Below, piece by piece: positions 25,726 to 34,232 of a stretch of DNA of 64,000 nt (within the stretch, counting starts at the first letter, position 1; each line of letters begins with the position of its first letter). Below the pieces are notes generated by a model that had not been told where the DNA came from, ran no database searches, and saw nothing but the letters and a program-made list of their open reading frames with translations. The translations under genes were made by a program, and so were the position numbers. The stretch is from Acidobacterium sp. (GTDB lineage Bacteria; Acidobacteriota; Terriglobia; Terriglobales; Acidobacteriaceae), in assembly GCA_003166955.1 (NCBI GenBank), contig PMUI01000113.1, positions 1 through 64,000 on the forward strand. Reading direction: 5' to 3'.

Positions 25726-26325
25726 CTAAGTGGCGCGGCGATGTTTCGTGAGGTCGCAGAGCAGGTCGGAGTGGATGTTGAGTCCGATGTTGGTGATGTT
25801 GTAGACGTGCTCGCTCGCTACGAGCCAGACGATTTCGCAGATCTGGCGCTCGGAGTAGAAGCCGGCGAGGCGGGCGAAGGTATCGGGGTCGACCTTTTTG
25901 TCGCGGGTGAGCACACTGACATAGTCGAGGGCGGAGCGCTCGGCGTCGGAGAAGAGGGGGTTGTTGCGGTAGTTTTCGAGTGCGTCGAATTTGGCCTGGT
26001 TCATTGAGGCCTGGATGGTGAAGCAGCGGGCGATGTCGATGCAGAAGAGGCAAACGTTGATGCGGGCGACCTGTTCGCGGATGAGCATGGCGGTTTCGCG
26101 CGGCAGGACGAGTTTCTTGTCCAGCGCACCGATGTTGCCATAGAACCTGCCAAACGTCAGCGGCATCCGCGCCATGAATACCTTGAGCGGGGTCATGACC
26201 TTGCCAAACTGGCGGCGGGACATGGAGTAGATGAGGCGCAGCAGGAGACTTCGCGGATTATCGATTGGGGGGAGAAAGGGTTGGTCGAGTGCGGGGAGTG
26301 CCGGGGATTTGGCTGCAGCCGACAT
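25726..26325 (-). CDS. Carboxymuconolactone decarboxylase / AhpD-like family protein
   Basis: A 199-aa protein. AGGAGG lies eight bases before ATG 26325, so I prefer this over the TTG seven codons earlier. The central helix pair holds CLFCIDI, a CxxC as in AhpD-like peroxidase partners, preceded by REQVARINV and followed by a run of helices (LFSDAERSALDYVSVLTRD, ICEIVWLVASEHVYNITNIG). Members act as thiol-dependent peroxidases or as gamma-carboxymuconolactone decarboxylases; the CxxC favours a redox role. The region before it is the hox promoter region. Confidence 0.78.
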   Translation of the reverse strand: MSAAAKSPALPALDQPFLPPIDNPRSLLLRLIYSMSRRQFGKVMTPLKVFMARMPLTFGRFYGNIGALDKKLVLPRETAMLIREQVARINVCLFCIDIARCFTIQASMNQAKFDALENYRNNPLFSDAERSALDYVSVLTRDKKVDPDTFARLAGFYSERQICEIVWLVASEHVYNITNIGLNIHSDLLCDLTKHRRAT

Positions 26326-26658
26326 GGTGGAAACCTCCTGGCTCAAGAGAGATTTTCGCTCATTAGGATGACGACCGGGAAAGGCGGAATTGGACAGGCG
26401 CTGGCCGCTTTTCTTCTCGGCCTAGCGGCGGGGCGTGACTAGCAAAGCATTTAACTTGCCCGCAGTGATGAATGTCACCGACAATCGTGCTCATCGGACT
26501 GCAATCTGTTCTGTACCCCGTGTTGGTTACCGATGCAGTTGGGCCGGTGGCCGGCGCAGAAGAAGTGGTCTCCGCCCGCTTCGGTTTTGCTCACCTCAAA
26601 GCCTCGGGCGGGACTGGGAACCGGAACGTGCGACTGTCCGATGGCAGTCAGGGAGAAG
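26326..26658. other. Divergent region between the AhpD-like gene and the hox operon
   Basis: About 330 bases. The main feature is a CRP/FNR-class palindrome at 26465-26478, listed separately. The leader of hoxE is otherwise GC-rich and shows no clear terminator or attenuator. Several short frames cross it, but none has a convincing start. Confidence 0.5.
26465..26478. promoter_or_regulatory. CRP/FNR-class operator candidate upstream of hoxE
   Basis: GTGA-TGAATG-TCAC is a perfect palindrome of the half-sites used by CRP-family regulators (GTGA-N6-TCAC). It lies about 180 bp upstream of hoxE. Bidirectional hydrogenases are commonly under redox or carbon control, so a CRP/FNR-type regulator is reasonable, but the regulator gene is not in this window and the site could act on the divergent AhpD-like gene. 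Confidence 0.4.
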
Positions 26659-27162
26659 ATGATGCCGCTCTATGCTGAACGCCCACCTCTGCCCTCCGAT
26701 GACAAACGATGGAGAATTGTTAACGGCACGATGCGCAAGCATGGATTTTCGCGCAACGCGCTGATTGAGACGCTGCACACGGTGCAGTCGTCGTTCGGAT
26801 TTCTCGACGAGCCGGCGATCAAGTTTGTGGCGCAATCGCTGCGTGTGCCGCTGAGCCAGGCGTATGGGGTAGTGACGTTCTACCACTTCTTCAGCCTAAA
26901 GCCGCCGGGCAAACACACCTGCACGATCTGCACGGGGACCGCCTGCTACATCAAGGGTTCGGAAAAACTGGTAGTGGAGGCGGAAAAGCAGCTGCATGTG
27001 CGGGTGGGAGAGACCACAGCGGACGGAGAAGTATCGCTGGGCACTGTTCGATGTGTAGGGGATTGCGGCCGGGCGCCGGTAGTGCTGTTTGACGGCGAGC
27101 TCTCGGCGCAGATGAAAGCGCCGCAACTGGCGCAGCAGCTGGAAAGGTGGACGATGCAATGA
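26659..27162 (+). CDS. hoxE: Bidirectional [NiFe] hydrogenase diaphorase subunit HoxE
   Basis: Small [2Fe-2S] subunit of the diaphorase part of the NAD(P)-linked hydrogenase, homologous to NuoE. The start is at the ATGATG 26659-26664, just after AGGGAG. Cluster ligands are visible as CTICTGTACY (two Cys) and CVGDC (two Cys). Length (167 aa) is normal for HoxE. It is the first gene of the operon; its stop codon overlaps the hoxF start (ATGA), which implies translational coupling. The nearby hydrogenase subunits distinguish it from complex I. Confidence 0.92.
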   Translation: MMPLYAERPPLPSDDKRWRIVNGTMRKHGFSRNALIETLHTVQSSFGFLDEPAIKFVAQSLRVPLSQAYGVVTFYHFFSLKPPGKHTCTICTGTACYIKGSEKLVVEAEKQLHVRVGETTADGEVSLGTVRCVGDCGRAPVVLFDGELSAQMKAPQLAQQLERWTMQ

Positions 27163-28802
27163 ACACCGAGGAACTCCAGCAAATTGCGGCCGGCGGCCAG
27201 GAAGAACGGGATAAGTTCGATTACGAAGTGAACGTGTGCATGGGCACAAGCTGCCTCTCGCAGCACAGCGACCGGATCCGGGACGCGATTGCGAAGGAAG
27301 CCGAGGCGTGCGGGAAGAAATGCCAAGTGCGGCGGACAGGATGCATGGGGCCGTGCGCGGCGGGGCCGATGATCCTGGTCGAACCTGCGGGAAAGCTTTA
27401 TGGCCACGTCCGCGAGGGGGACGCCAAGGATATTGTCGAGGCGCTGGGCGGGGAGCCGGTGGCGCGGCTCGATCCAGAGCTGGGCAGCTACTTCGAGGGG
27501 CAGAACTTCGTGGTGCTGGAAAACGTAGGGCACATCGATCCGGAGAAGATCGACGAATATATCGCGCGCGGCGGCTATCAGGCGCTGCTGAAGGCGCTGA
27601 CCGAGATGAATCCGGCATCGGTGATCGAGCAGATCTCGAAGAGCGGTTTGCGGGGCCGCGGGGGCGGCGGGTATCCGACGGGGCTGAAGTGGGACACGGT
27701 CGCGAAGGTGAAGGGCGCGCAGAAATACGTGATCTGCAACGGCGACGAGGGCGATCCGGGCGCGTTCATGGATCGCAGCGTGCTGGAGAGCGATCCGCAG
27801 CGGGTGATCGAGGGCATGGCCATTGCGGCGTATGCGATTGGCGCGAGCAAAGGCTATATCTATGTCCGCGCCGAATACCCGCTGGCGGTGCAGCGACTGA
27901 CGATGGCTCTGCGCGAGGCGCGGCGGAGAGGGTTTCTGGGCAATTCGATCTGCGAGACGCAGTTCAATTTCGACATTGATATTCGGCTGGGGGCGGGGGC
28001 GTTTGTCTGCGGCGAGGAGACGGCGCTGATTGCCTCCATCGAAGGCAAGCGTGGCACGCCGAGGCCAAGGCCGCCGTATCCGGCGGTGTCGGGATTGTGG
28101 GCCGATCCGACGCTGATCAACAACGTCGAGACCTTCGCTAACGTTCCACCCATCATCCGCCATGGTGGCGAATGGTTCTCGTCGATGGGCACCGCGCGCA
28201 GCAAGGGGACGAAGGTCTTCGCGCTGACGGGAAAGATCCAGCGCACGGGCCTGGTGGAAGTGCCGATGGGGATGACGCTGCGGCAGATTATTTTTGGGAT
28301 CGGCGGCGGCGTTCCGGACGGCAGGAAGTTCAAGGCAGTACAGACTGGCGGACCCTCGGGCGGCTGCATGCCGGAGGAACACCTCGATTTGTCCATCAGC
28401 TACGACGCTTTGATCAGCGCCGGTTCCATGATGGGTTCGGGCGGCATGATCGTGATGGACGATACGTCCTGCATGGTCTCAGTCGCCCGCTTCTTTATGG
28501 AATTCTGTATGACGGAGTCGTGCGGCAAATGCGTTCCATGCCGCGCGGGTACGGTGCAGATGTTTGAGCTGCTGACGAAGATCACGAAGGGCGAGGCGAC
28601 GCATCGCGACCTCGACCGGCTGACGGAGCTGTGCGAGGTGGTGGGCGCGACGAGTCTGTGCGGGCTGGGGCAGACGGCGCCGAATCCGGTGCTGAGCACG
28701 CTGCGCTATTTCAAGCACGAGTACCTCGCGCATATTGACGAGAAGCGATGTCCGGCAGGGGTCTGCGAGCTGAGCCCGGCGGCGGTGGAGGTGCACGCAT
28801 GA
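27159..28802 (+). CDS. hoxF: Bidirectional [NiFe] hydrogenase diaphorase subunit HoxF
   Basis: FMN- and NAD(H)-binding diaphorase subunit, 547 aa. The N-terminal thioredoxin-like [2Fe-2S] domain has CMGTSC and TGCMGPC. The flavin/NADH site follows ([17 protein letters not shown] and [14 protein letters not shown]), then the SLBB-like region and a C-terminal [4Fe-4S] site [13 protein letters not shown] with a fourth Cys in SLCGLGQ. This is the standard HoxF layout. It starts by ATGA overlap with hoxE and ends by ATGA overlap with hoxU, so the three are translated together. Confidence 0.95.
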   Translation: MNTEELQQIAAGGQEERDKFDYEVNVCMGTSCLSQHSDRIRDAIAKEAEACGKKCQVRRTGCMGPCAAGPMILVEPAGKLYGHVREGDAKDIVEALGGEPVARLDPELGSYFEGQNFVVLENVGHIDPEKIDEYIARGGYQALLKALTEMNPASVIEQISKSGLRGRGGGGYPTGLKWDTVAKVKGAQKYVICNGDEGDPGAFMDRSVLESDPQRVIEGMAIAAYAIGASKGYIYVRAEYPLAVQRLTMALREARRRGFLGNSICETQFNFDIDIRLGAGAFVCGEETALIASIEGKRGTPRPRPPYPAVSGLWADPTLINNVETFANVPPIIRHGGEWFSSMGTARSKGTKVFALTGKIQRTGLVEVPMGMTLRQIIFGIGGGVPDGRKFKAVQTGGPSGGCMPEEHLDLSISYDALISAGSMMGSGGMIVMDDTSCMVSVARFFMEFCMTESCGKCVPCRAGTVQMFELLTKITKGEATHRDLDRLTELCEVVGATSLCGLGQTAPNPVLSTLRYFKHEYLAHIDEKRCPAGVCELSPAAVEVHA

Positions 28803-29521
28803 GCGCGGAACCGAATGTTCGGACACTGACCATCAACGGCGAAGAGATCAGCGCTCGCTCGGACCAGAGCATTCTGGAAGCGGCGCGCGAGCACAACGTC
28901 GAGATTCCGACGCTGTGCCATCTGGAAGGGCTGTCGGAAGTCGGCGCCTGCCGGTTGTGTCTCGTTGAGGTGAAGGGCGCGCGGCGGCTGCTGCCGGCGT
29001 GCGTGACGCAGGTGGCGGAGGGGATGGAAGTCACAACGCATTCTCCGAAGATCGACCGCTACCGGACGATGATTCTCGAGATGTACTTCGCGGAACGGAA
29101 CCATGTCTGCTCAGTATGCGTGGCGAACGGGAACTGCGAACTGCAGGACCTGTCGCTGAAGCTGGGCATGACGCACGTCGAGATTCCGTATCAGTATCCG
29201 CAGCTGCCGGTGGATGCTTCGCACCCGCGCTTCACGGTGGATCACAATCGCTGCGTGCTGTGTACGCGGTGCGTGCGGGTGTGCTCGGAGATCGAGGGCG
29301 CGAACACGTGGGGCGTGATGGGGCGCGGCGCGCAGTCGCTGGTGATCACGGATCTGAAGCAGCCGTGGGGCGATTCGGAAACCTGCACCAGCTGTGGCAA
29401 GTGCGTGCAGGTGTGCCCGACGGGCGCGCTGTTTGAGAAGACCAGCGTCGGCAATAAAACGCGCAAGCATCCGGAGTTTCTGCCGTATTTGCGGATCATG
29501 CGCGAAGGGGAGCAGCCATGA
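28799..29521 (+). CDS. hoxU: Bidirectional [NiFe] hydrogenase diaphorase subunit HoxU
   Basis: Iron-sulfur subunit (240 aa) that wires the diaphorase to the hydrogenase, homologous to the NuoG N-terminus. It has a plant-type [2Fe-2S] domain ([21 protein letters not shown]), the NuoG-like HxxxC region ([15 protein letters not shown]), and two ferredoxin-type [4Fe-4S] motifs, [11 protein letters not shown] and [12 protein letters not shown]. All cluster cysteines seem intact. It starts by ATGA overlap with hoxF; hoxY begins 16 bases after its stop. Confidence 0.94.
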   Translation: MSAEPNVRTLTINGEEISARSDQSILEAAREHNVEIPTLCHLEGLSEVGACRLCLVEVKGARRLLPACVTQVAEGMEVTTHSPKIDRYRTMILEMYFAERNHVCSVCVANGNCELQDLSLKLGMTHVEIPYQYPQLPVDASHPRFTVDHNRCVLCTRCVRVCSEIEGANTWGVMGRGAQSLVITDLKQPWGDSETCTSCGKCVQVCPTGALFEKTSVGNKTRKHPEFLPYLRIMREGEQP

Positions 29522-29537
29522 GCAAGGGAGAAAAAGC

Positions 29538-30068
29538 ATGAGCGATTTAAAAACACTCGCGACGGTGTGGCTCGATGGCTGCTCGGGGTGCCACATGTCG
29601 CTGCTCGATATGGATGAGCGGCTGGTCGAATTGAGCAGTCAGTTCACGCTGGTGTACAGCCCGCTGGTGGATCGAAAGACGTTTCCGGATCGCGTGGACG
29701 TGACGCTGGTGGAAGGCGCGGTGGCGAGCGAGGACGACCTGAAGAAGATTCGCAAAATTCGCGAGCACACGCGGGTGCTGGTTTCGCTCGGCGACTGCGC
29801 GCTGACGGGCAATGTATCGGCGATGCGGAACATGTGCGGGGTACAGCCGGTGATGCTGCGGGTCTACGAGCAAAATGTCGTGCAGCCGCAGGTGCCGACG
29901 GTCGGGGTGCCGGCGCTGCTGAATCGCGTGCGACCGGTGCATGAGGTCGTGCCGGTGGACGTTTTTGTTCCGGGATGCCCGCCGTCGGCGGACACGATTT
30001 ATCAGGTGCTGTCGGAGTTGCTGGCAGGCAAGGTACCGACGCTGGAAGGCGTTGCTCACTTCGGCTGA
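29538..30068 (+). CDS. hoxY: Bidirectional [NiFe] hydrogenase small subunit HoxY
   Basis: Small electron-transfer subunit of the hydrogenase module, 176 aa, without a Tat signal, as expected for a cytoplasmic group 3 enzyme. The proximal [4Fe-4S] cluster ligands are visible in WLDGCSGCHMSLLD, SLGDCALTG and FVPGCPPSAD. The ATG follows GGGAGAAAAAGC closely. It pairs with HoxH encoded downstream. Confidence 0.94.
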   Translation: MSDLKTLATVWLDGCSGCHMSLLDMDERLVELSSQFTLVYSPLVDRKTFPDRVDVTLVEGAVASEDDLKKIRKIREHTRVLVSLGDCALTGNVSAMRNMCGVQPVMLRVYEQNVVQPQVPTVGVPALLNRVRPVHEVVPVDVFVPGCPPSADTIYQVLSELLAGKVPTLEGVAHFG

Positions 30069-30102
30069 GCGGCCGGAAAGCACGAACAGGAAAGCAGGAG
30101 AT

Positions 30103-31527
30103 ATGCCTCGGACCATTGTTATCGACCCGGTCACGCGTCTGGAAGGGCACGGCAAGATTACGCTGCAACTGGACGAAGCGGGGATTGTACAGGACGCGAC
30201 GTTTCACGTGACGCAGCTGCGGGGCTTTGAGAAGTTCTGCGAGGGGCGGCCGTTTTACGAGATGCCGAACATTACGGCGCGCATCTGCGGCATTTGCCCG
30301 GTGAGTCACCTGGTGGCGTCGTCGAAGGCGTGCGATGCGATTCTGGCGGTGAAGATTCCGCCGGTGGCGGCGAATCTGCGGCGCATCATGAATCTCGCGC
30401 AGCTGATTCAGTCGCATGCGCTGAGCTTCTTCTATTTGTCGTCGCCGGATTTGTTGCTGGGCATGGACGCGCCGCCGGAAGAGCGCAGCATTCTGCATAT
30501 TGCGCATTCGCATCCGTCAATTGGCGCGGACGGCATTGGGCTGCGGCAGTTTGGGCAGCGGATTATCGAGATGCTTGCAGGGAAGCGGATTCATCCGGGC
30601 TGGAGCGTGCCAGGCGGCGTGAACGAGCCGCTGAGCGCGGAGAAGCGCGATCAGATTCTGGGCATGATTCCCGCGGCGAAGGATGCAATCCAGAGAACGT
30701 TGGGTTGGTTCAAGAGCAGCATCGAGAAATTCAGCGCGGAGATCGAGGTCTTCGCGAATTTCCCGACATTGTTCATGGGTCTGGTCGATGAACGCGGTTT
30801 GGCCGAGTACTACGACGGCGCGTTGCGGTTCATCGATTCTGAGGGGAACATCATTGCGGGCGAGCTGAACCCAGCGCACTACGCGGAGTTCATCGGCGAA
30901 GCGGTGGAGCCGTACACCTACATGAAGTTTCCGTACTACAAGCCGCTGGGGTATCCGGGCGGGACGTATCGCGTGGGGCCACTGGCGCGGTTGAACCTGG
31001 CGGATCGCTGCGATACGCCGCTGGCGGATGTGGAATGGCGGGAGTTTCGCGCGATGTCGGCTAAACCGCTGCTGAGCTCGTTCCATTACCACTATGCGCG
31101 GCTGATCGAGATGCTGCATGCGACGGAGAAGATCGAGTCGCTGCTGGCGGACAAGGCGATCCTCGACAAGCACGTGCGGGCGACGGCTTCGGTGAACAAT
31201 CTCGAAGGCGTGGGTGTGGCGGAAGCGCCGCGCGGCACGCTGATCCACCACTACAAAGTGGACGAGAACGGGCTCATCACCTGGGCGAATCTGGTCATCG
31301 CCACAGGCCACAACAATGCGGCGATGAACCGCGGCATTCTCCAGACCGCGCGCCACTATGTGCAGGGCGAGCATATCGCGGAAGGCATGCTGAACCGCGT
31401 GGAGGCCGTGGTCCGCACCTTCGATCCGTGCCTGAGCTGCTCGACCCACGCGATGGGCCGCATGCCGCTGGCGATTGAGCTGCGCGCGCCGGATGGCTCG
31501 CTGGTGCGCGAAATTCGGCGAGGCTGA
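30103..31527 (+). CDS. hoxH: Bidirectional [NiFe] hydrogenase large subunit HoxH
   Basis: Catalytic subunit carrying the Ni-Fe site, 474 aa. The N-terminal ligand motif is RICGIC (Cys62, Cys65) followed by PVSHL, and the C-terminal one is DPCLSC (Cys443, Cys446) followed by STH449. The 25 residues after His449 form the extension that is cut off after nickel insertion. RLEGHGKITLQLDE is the conserved start region. With HoxE, F, U and Y this is a group 3d-type NAD-linked enzyme that can take up or evolve H2. ATG 30103 follows AGGAG. Confidence 0.96.
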   Translation: MPRTIVIDPVTRLEGHGKITLQLDEAGIVQDATFHVTQLRGFEKFCEGRPFYEMPNITARICGICPVSHLVASSKACDAILAVKIPPVAANLRRIMNLAQLIQSHALSFFYLSSPDLLLGMDAPPEERSILHIAHSHPSIGADGIGLRQFGQRIIEMLAGKRIHPGWSVPGGVNEPLSAEKRDQILGMIPAAKDAIQRTLGWFKSSIEKFSAEIEVFANFPTLFMGLVDERGLAEYYDGALRFIDSEGNIIAGELNPAHYAEFIGEAVEPYTYMKFPYYKPLGYPGGTYRVGPLARLNLADRCDTPLADVEWREFRAMSAKPLLSSFHYHYARLIEMLHATEKIESLLADKAILDKHVRATASVNNLEGVGVAEAPRGTLIHHYKVDENGLITWANLVIATGHNNAAMNRGILQTARHYVQGEHIAEGMLNRVEAVVRTFDPCLSCSTHAMGRMPLAIELRAPDGSLVREIRRG

Positions 31528-31538
31528 GGCGATTCGCA

Positions 31539-32114
31539 ATGCAGTCCGCTCAATTCAATTCGCCGTTGCACCTTGCGCTAAGACCCCATTACGCCAACGG
31601 CGGGCGTGCTGGGGGCCCTGCGCTGCTGTTGGCCTGCGGCAATTCTCTGCGCCGGGATGATGGTGTCGGTCTGAAGATCGCTGAGGCCGCCGAACACCTC
31701 TTTCCTGCATCGCGTCTGCGCATCGTCGCGGCCCAGCAATTCCTGCCGGAGATGGCCGCGGAGCTGGCGGAGACGGAGCTGGCCATTTTTGTCGATGCCT
31801 GTGCGGCCGGTGAGCCGGGGGCGATTCGGGTTGTGCCGGTCGCGGCCGAGAGAGAATCGCCTGACCACCCCATCGAGCCAATAGCGGGCTCGCCGGGGGC
31901 CCCGGCGTGGGAGACGCATCGTCTCGATCCGCCGACGCTGCTGGCGATGGCGCAGTCGCTTTGCGGGCACGCCCCAGCCCACGCTTTTGCGCTCACCATC
32001 GGCGCTGGATGCTTCGCCTACGGCGAGGAGATCTCCGGACCGCTGCGCCAGGCCGTTCCGCGCGCGCTGCGGCTGCTGACCAACCTGGTCGCGGCGTTTT
32101 CTCCGCAAGCCTGA
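31539..32114 (+). CDS. hoxW: Hydrogenase maturation endopeptidase HoxW
   Basis: A 191-aa HyaD/HycI-type protease expected to remove the HoxH C-terminal extension. The family motif is visible as ACGNSLRRDDGVGLKIAE, with the nickel-sensing Asp in RRDDG, and the second acidic site as AIFVDACAAGEPG. A His near the C-terminus (HAPAHAF) fits the third ligand. It lies 11 bases after hoxH, completing the operon. The Hyp proteins needed for cofactor assembly are not encoded in this window. Confidence 0.88.
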   Translation: MQSAQFNSPLHLALRPHYANGGRAGGPALLLACGNSLRRDDGVGLKIAEAAEHLFPASRLRIVAAQQFLPEMAAELAETELAIFVDACAAGEPGAIRVVPVAAERESPDHPIEPIAGSPGAPAWETHRLDPPTLLAMAQSLCGHAPAHAFALTIGAGCFAYGEEISGPLRQAVPRALRLLTNLVAAFSPQA

Positions 32115-32234
32115 CCCCCGCCCGCTCCTCCGAAAACCCCGCGCGGCTCTTCAGTGAACTCAGGTGACGGCGCGCACTGACAAAACGTCTCCGTGAGACT
32201 ATGGTCCAGCCGTTGCGGAAAGCGGGGACTGCCG

Positions 32235-33203
32235 ATGAAGGCAATCGTCTATCGTGACTCTGGTTCCCCCGATGTCCTCCAATGTGAGCAGATTGAAAAG
32301 CCCCTTCCCGGCGACAACGAAGTTCTGATCAAGGTGCGTGCCGCCGCGCTCAATCCGCTTGACTGGCGCCTGATGCGAGGAGGACCGGCGCTGGTTCAGT
32401 TGCTCCTTGGGGGGCGCAAGCCGAAGCGGATGGGCCGGGATGTGGCCGGCGAAGTGGAAGCCGTGGGCAGCAAAGTCACGCAATTGAAGCGTGGGGATGC
32501 GGTATTTGGCGGGTGCCGCGGAGCGCTCGCCGATTACGTGTGCGCATCCGAATCGGCGGTGGCTTCGAAGCCGGAGAACTTGACGTTCGAGCAGGCGGCT
32601 TCTGTCCCGATCGCTGGATGGACTGCGCTGCAGGGTCTTCGCGACAAGGGACACGTTCAGCCGGGGCAGAGAGTGCTGATCAATGGCGCCGCGGGTGGTG
32701 TGGGGACGTTTGCGGTGCAGATCGCGAAATATCTGGGCGCGGATGTGACGGGCGTGTGCAGCACGAGGAATGTGGAGATGGTGCGGGGGATTGGCGCGGA
32801 TCACGTTCTCGATTACACGCTGGAGGATTTCACGAAGGGCGACGCGCGATACGACTTGATACTGGATTGCATTGCGAACCATTCTCCGAACGAGGTGCGG
32901 CGCGTGTTGCAACCCAAGGGAAAGTGCGTCCTGGTAGGAGCGCCGCACGACGTTGGTTTGATCGCTCTGCTGGTGGGTTTGATGAAGCTGCTGGTCATGG
33001 CGCCGTTCACGAGCCAGAAGGTCGTCACCATGATGGCGAGGCGGAGCCAGGGGGATTTGAAGTTTCTGGCCGGGTTGATGCAGGAGGGAAAGGTCACGCC
33101 GGTGATCGACCGCTGCTACGGGTTCGGCGACACCGCGGAGGCGGTCCGTTATCTGGAAGAAGGACACGCCCGCGGAAAAGTCGTCGTCACCGTTGCCGCA
33201 TGA
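32235..33203 (+). CDS. Zinc-independent MDR oxidoreductase (quinone reductase-like)
   Basis: A 322-aa medium-chain dehydrogenase/reductase starting at ATG 32235. The N-terminal GroES-like domain has LPGDNEVLIKVRAAALNPLDW and GRDVAGEVEAVGSKV; the nucleotide-binding motif is LINGAAGGVGTFAVQIAKYLGA. The catalytic-zinc ligands of alcohol dehydrogenases are absent, which places it with NADPH quinone oxidoreductases and related enoyl reductases. The physiological substrate is unknown. It lies about 120 bp after hoxW and could be read through from the hox operon, but is functionally separate. Confidence 0.85.
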   Translation: MKAIVYRDSGSPDVLQCEQIEKPLPGDNEVLIKVRAAALNPLDWRLMRGGPALVQLLLGGRKPKRMGRDVAGEVEAVGSKVTQLKRGDAVFGGCRGALADYVCASESAVASKPENLTFEQAASVPIAGWTALQGLRDKGHVQPGQRVLINGAAGGVGTFAVQIAKYLGADVTGVCSTRNVEMVRGIGADHVLDYTLEDFTKGDARYDLILDCIANHSPNEVRRVLQPKGKCVLVGAPHDVGLIALLVGLMKLLVMAPFTSQKVVTMMARRSQGDLKFLAGLMQEGKVTPVIDRCYGFGDTAEAVRYLEEGHARGKVVVTVAA

Positions 33204-33215
33204 TGGCGAGCCCCG

Positions 33216-34079
33216 TCAGTACGACTGGAGCAGGGCTTGCGGCTGCGGCTGCGACGGTGCTCCGCTCTGCGGCACGGAGTATTGGGGCGGTTGCTGACCA
33301 GGACCCTGCGGTTGTCCCTGGTCCGGCGGAGGAGCGGAGCCGTGCGGCGGCGTGTAGTGCGGGCGGCTCTGTAGCTTGAAGTCGTCGCGGATCACGTAGA
33401 AATTCTGCTCCGGGAGATCGGCTTCGAGCAGCGCTCCTTCACTCGTGTAGTAGATCTCGACGGTGATGCCGTTCTGCTCGCTCACGGCGATGCTGGCATG
33501 GTGCGCGTCGACGGGCTGGCCGTGAAACGTCCCGTGCACATCCGGCTGCGCACTATATTGCGTGGGGACGAGCAGGCCATTCTGTTTGGGGATGACGATC
33601 CATGTTGTCGCCGGATGTTCGATCGCGAAGTGAATCATCTCTGTGTAGGCCGCGGGATCGAGATCCGGCAGCAGAACCGTGTGCTGATGGCGGTCGAAGG
33701 TGTTGGTGGTGGTTTTGCCGGAGGCGTCGATGCTGACCTGGAACTGGCGGCCGGAGGGATCGGAGCCCATGGTGAAGATGACCTGGGCGCCGTTCACGGT
33801 GCCGGTGAGCTTATTGTGCACGATATTGAGAGCGCCATCGAGGCGGCTTTCGTTGGCGAAGGTGTAGGTGAACTTTGGCATCTTCAGGTCGCCGTGCGAA
33901 GTGATCTGATAGCTGCCGGGAGTGGCTGCAACTGAGCAGTCCGCAGAGCCGACGGTCTTGCCGTCATTGGCTTCGACGATGGTGAAATGGGAGTCGCCCG
34001 CCGGGATCCCGGGGGCCTGCGCGAAAACGGCTCCTGCGAAAACGAAGGGAGCCAGTACAGAAAGCAGGGAAACACGCAT
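33216..34079 (-). CDS. Exported protein of unknown function with Pro/Gln-rich tail
   Basis: A 287-aa protein with a clear Sec signal peptide (MRVSLLSVLAPFVFAGAVFAQA). The body (about 25-235) is beta-rich, with FTIVEANDGKTVGSADCSVA, FTYTFANESRLDGALNIVHN and TVLLPDLDPAAYTEMIHFAI, and resembles uncharacterised acidobacterial proteins that could bind a lipid or polymer. The last 45 residues are a Pro/Gln/Ser low-complexity tail. It converges on the MDR gene with only 12 bases between stops. Function not assigned. Confidence 0.72.
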   Translation of the reverse strand: MRVSLLSVLAPFVFAGAVFAQAPGIPAGDSHFTIVEANDGKTVGSADCSVAATPGSYQITSHGDLKMPKFTYTFANESRLDGALNIVHNKLTGTVNGAQVIFTMGSDPSGRQFQVSIDASGKTTTNTFDRHQHTVLLPDLDPAAYTEMIHFAIEHPATTWIVIPKQNGLLVPTQYSAQPDVHGTFHGQPVDAHHASIAVSEQNGITVEIYYTSEGALLEADLPEQNFYVIRDDFKLQSRPHYTPPHGSAPPPDQGQPQGPGQQPPQYSVPQSGAPSQPQPQALLQSY

Positions 34080-34232
34080 GGTTAGGAGAGACCTTCCTCT
34101 GCTCCATTAGACACAATTTTTGAACAAAAGCTGCGGGGGACTGGCCGTCCAGGCGGCGCGCTTCGCGCAACGGGGGATCCAGGGGACGGCGGACGGGCTT
34201 CGCGCCAATCTTTGTGGGCGGGTTTCGTGAGT

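Noticed and set aside
26347-26658. Sigma-54 type promoter before hoxE
   Set aside because: No GG-N10-GC element with the right flanks was found.
26533-27162. Respiratory complex I operon
   Set aside because: NuoE/F/G-like subunits are followed by a [NiFe] hydrogenase small and large subunit and a hydrogenase protease, so the set is hox, not nuo.
26946-28382. Long minus-strand open frame opposite hoxE/hoxF
   Set aside because: Antisense to well-supported iron-sulfur and flavin subunits; composition not protein-like.
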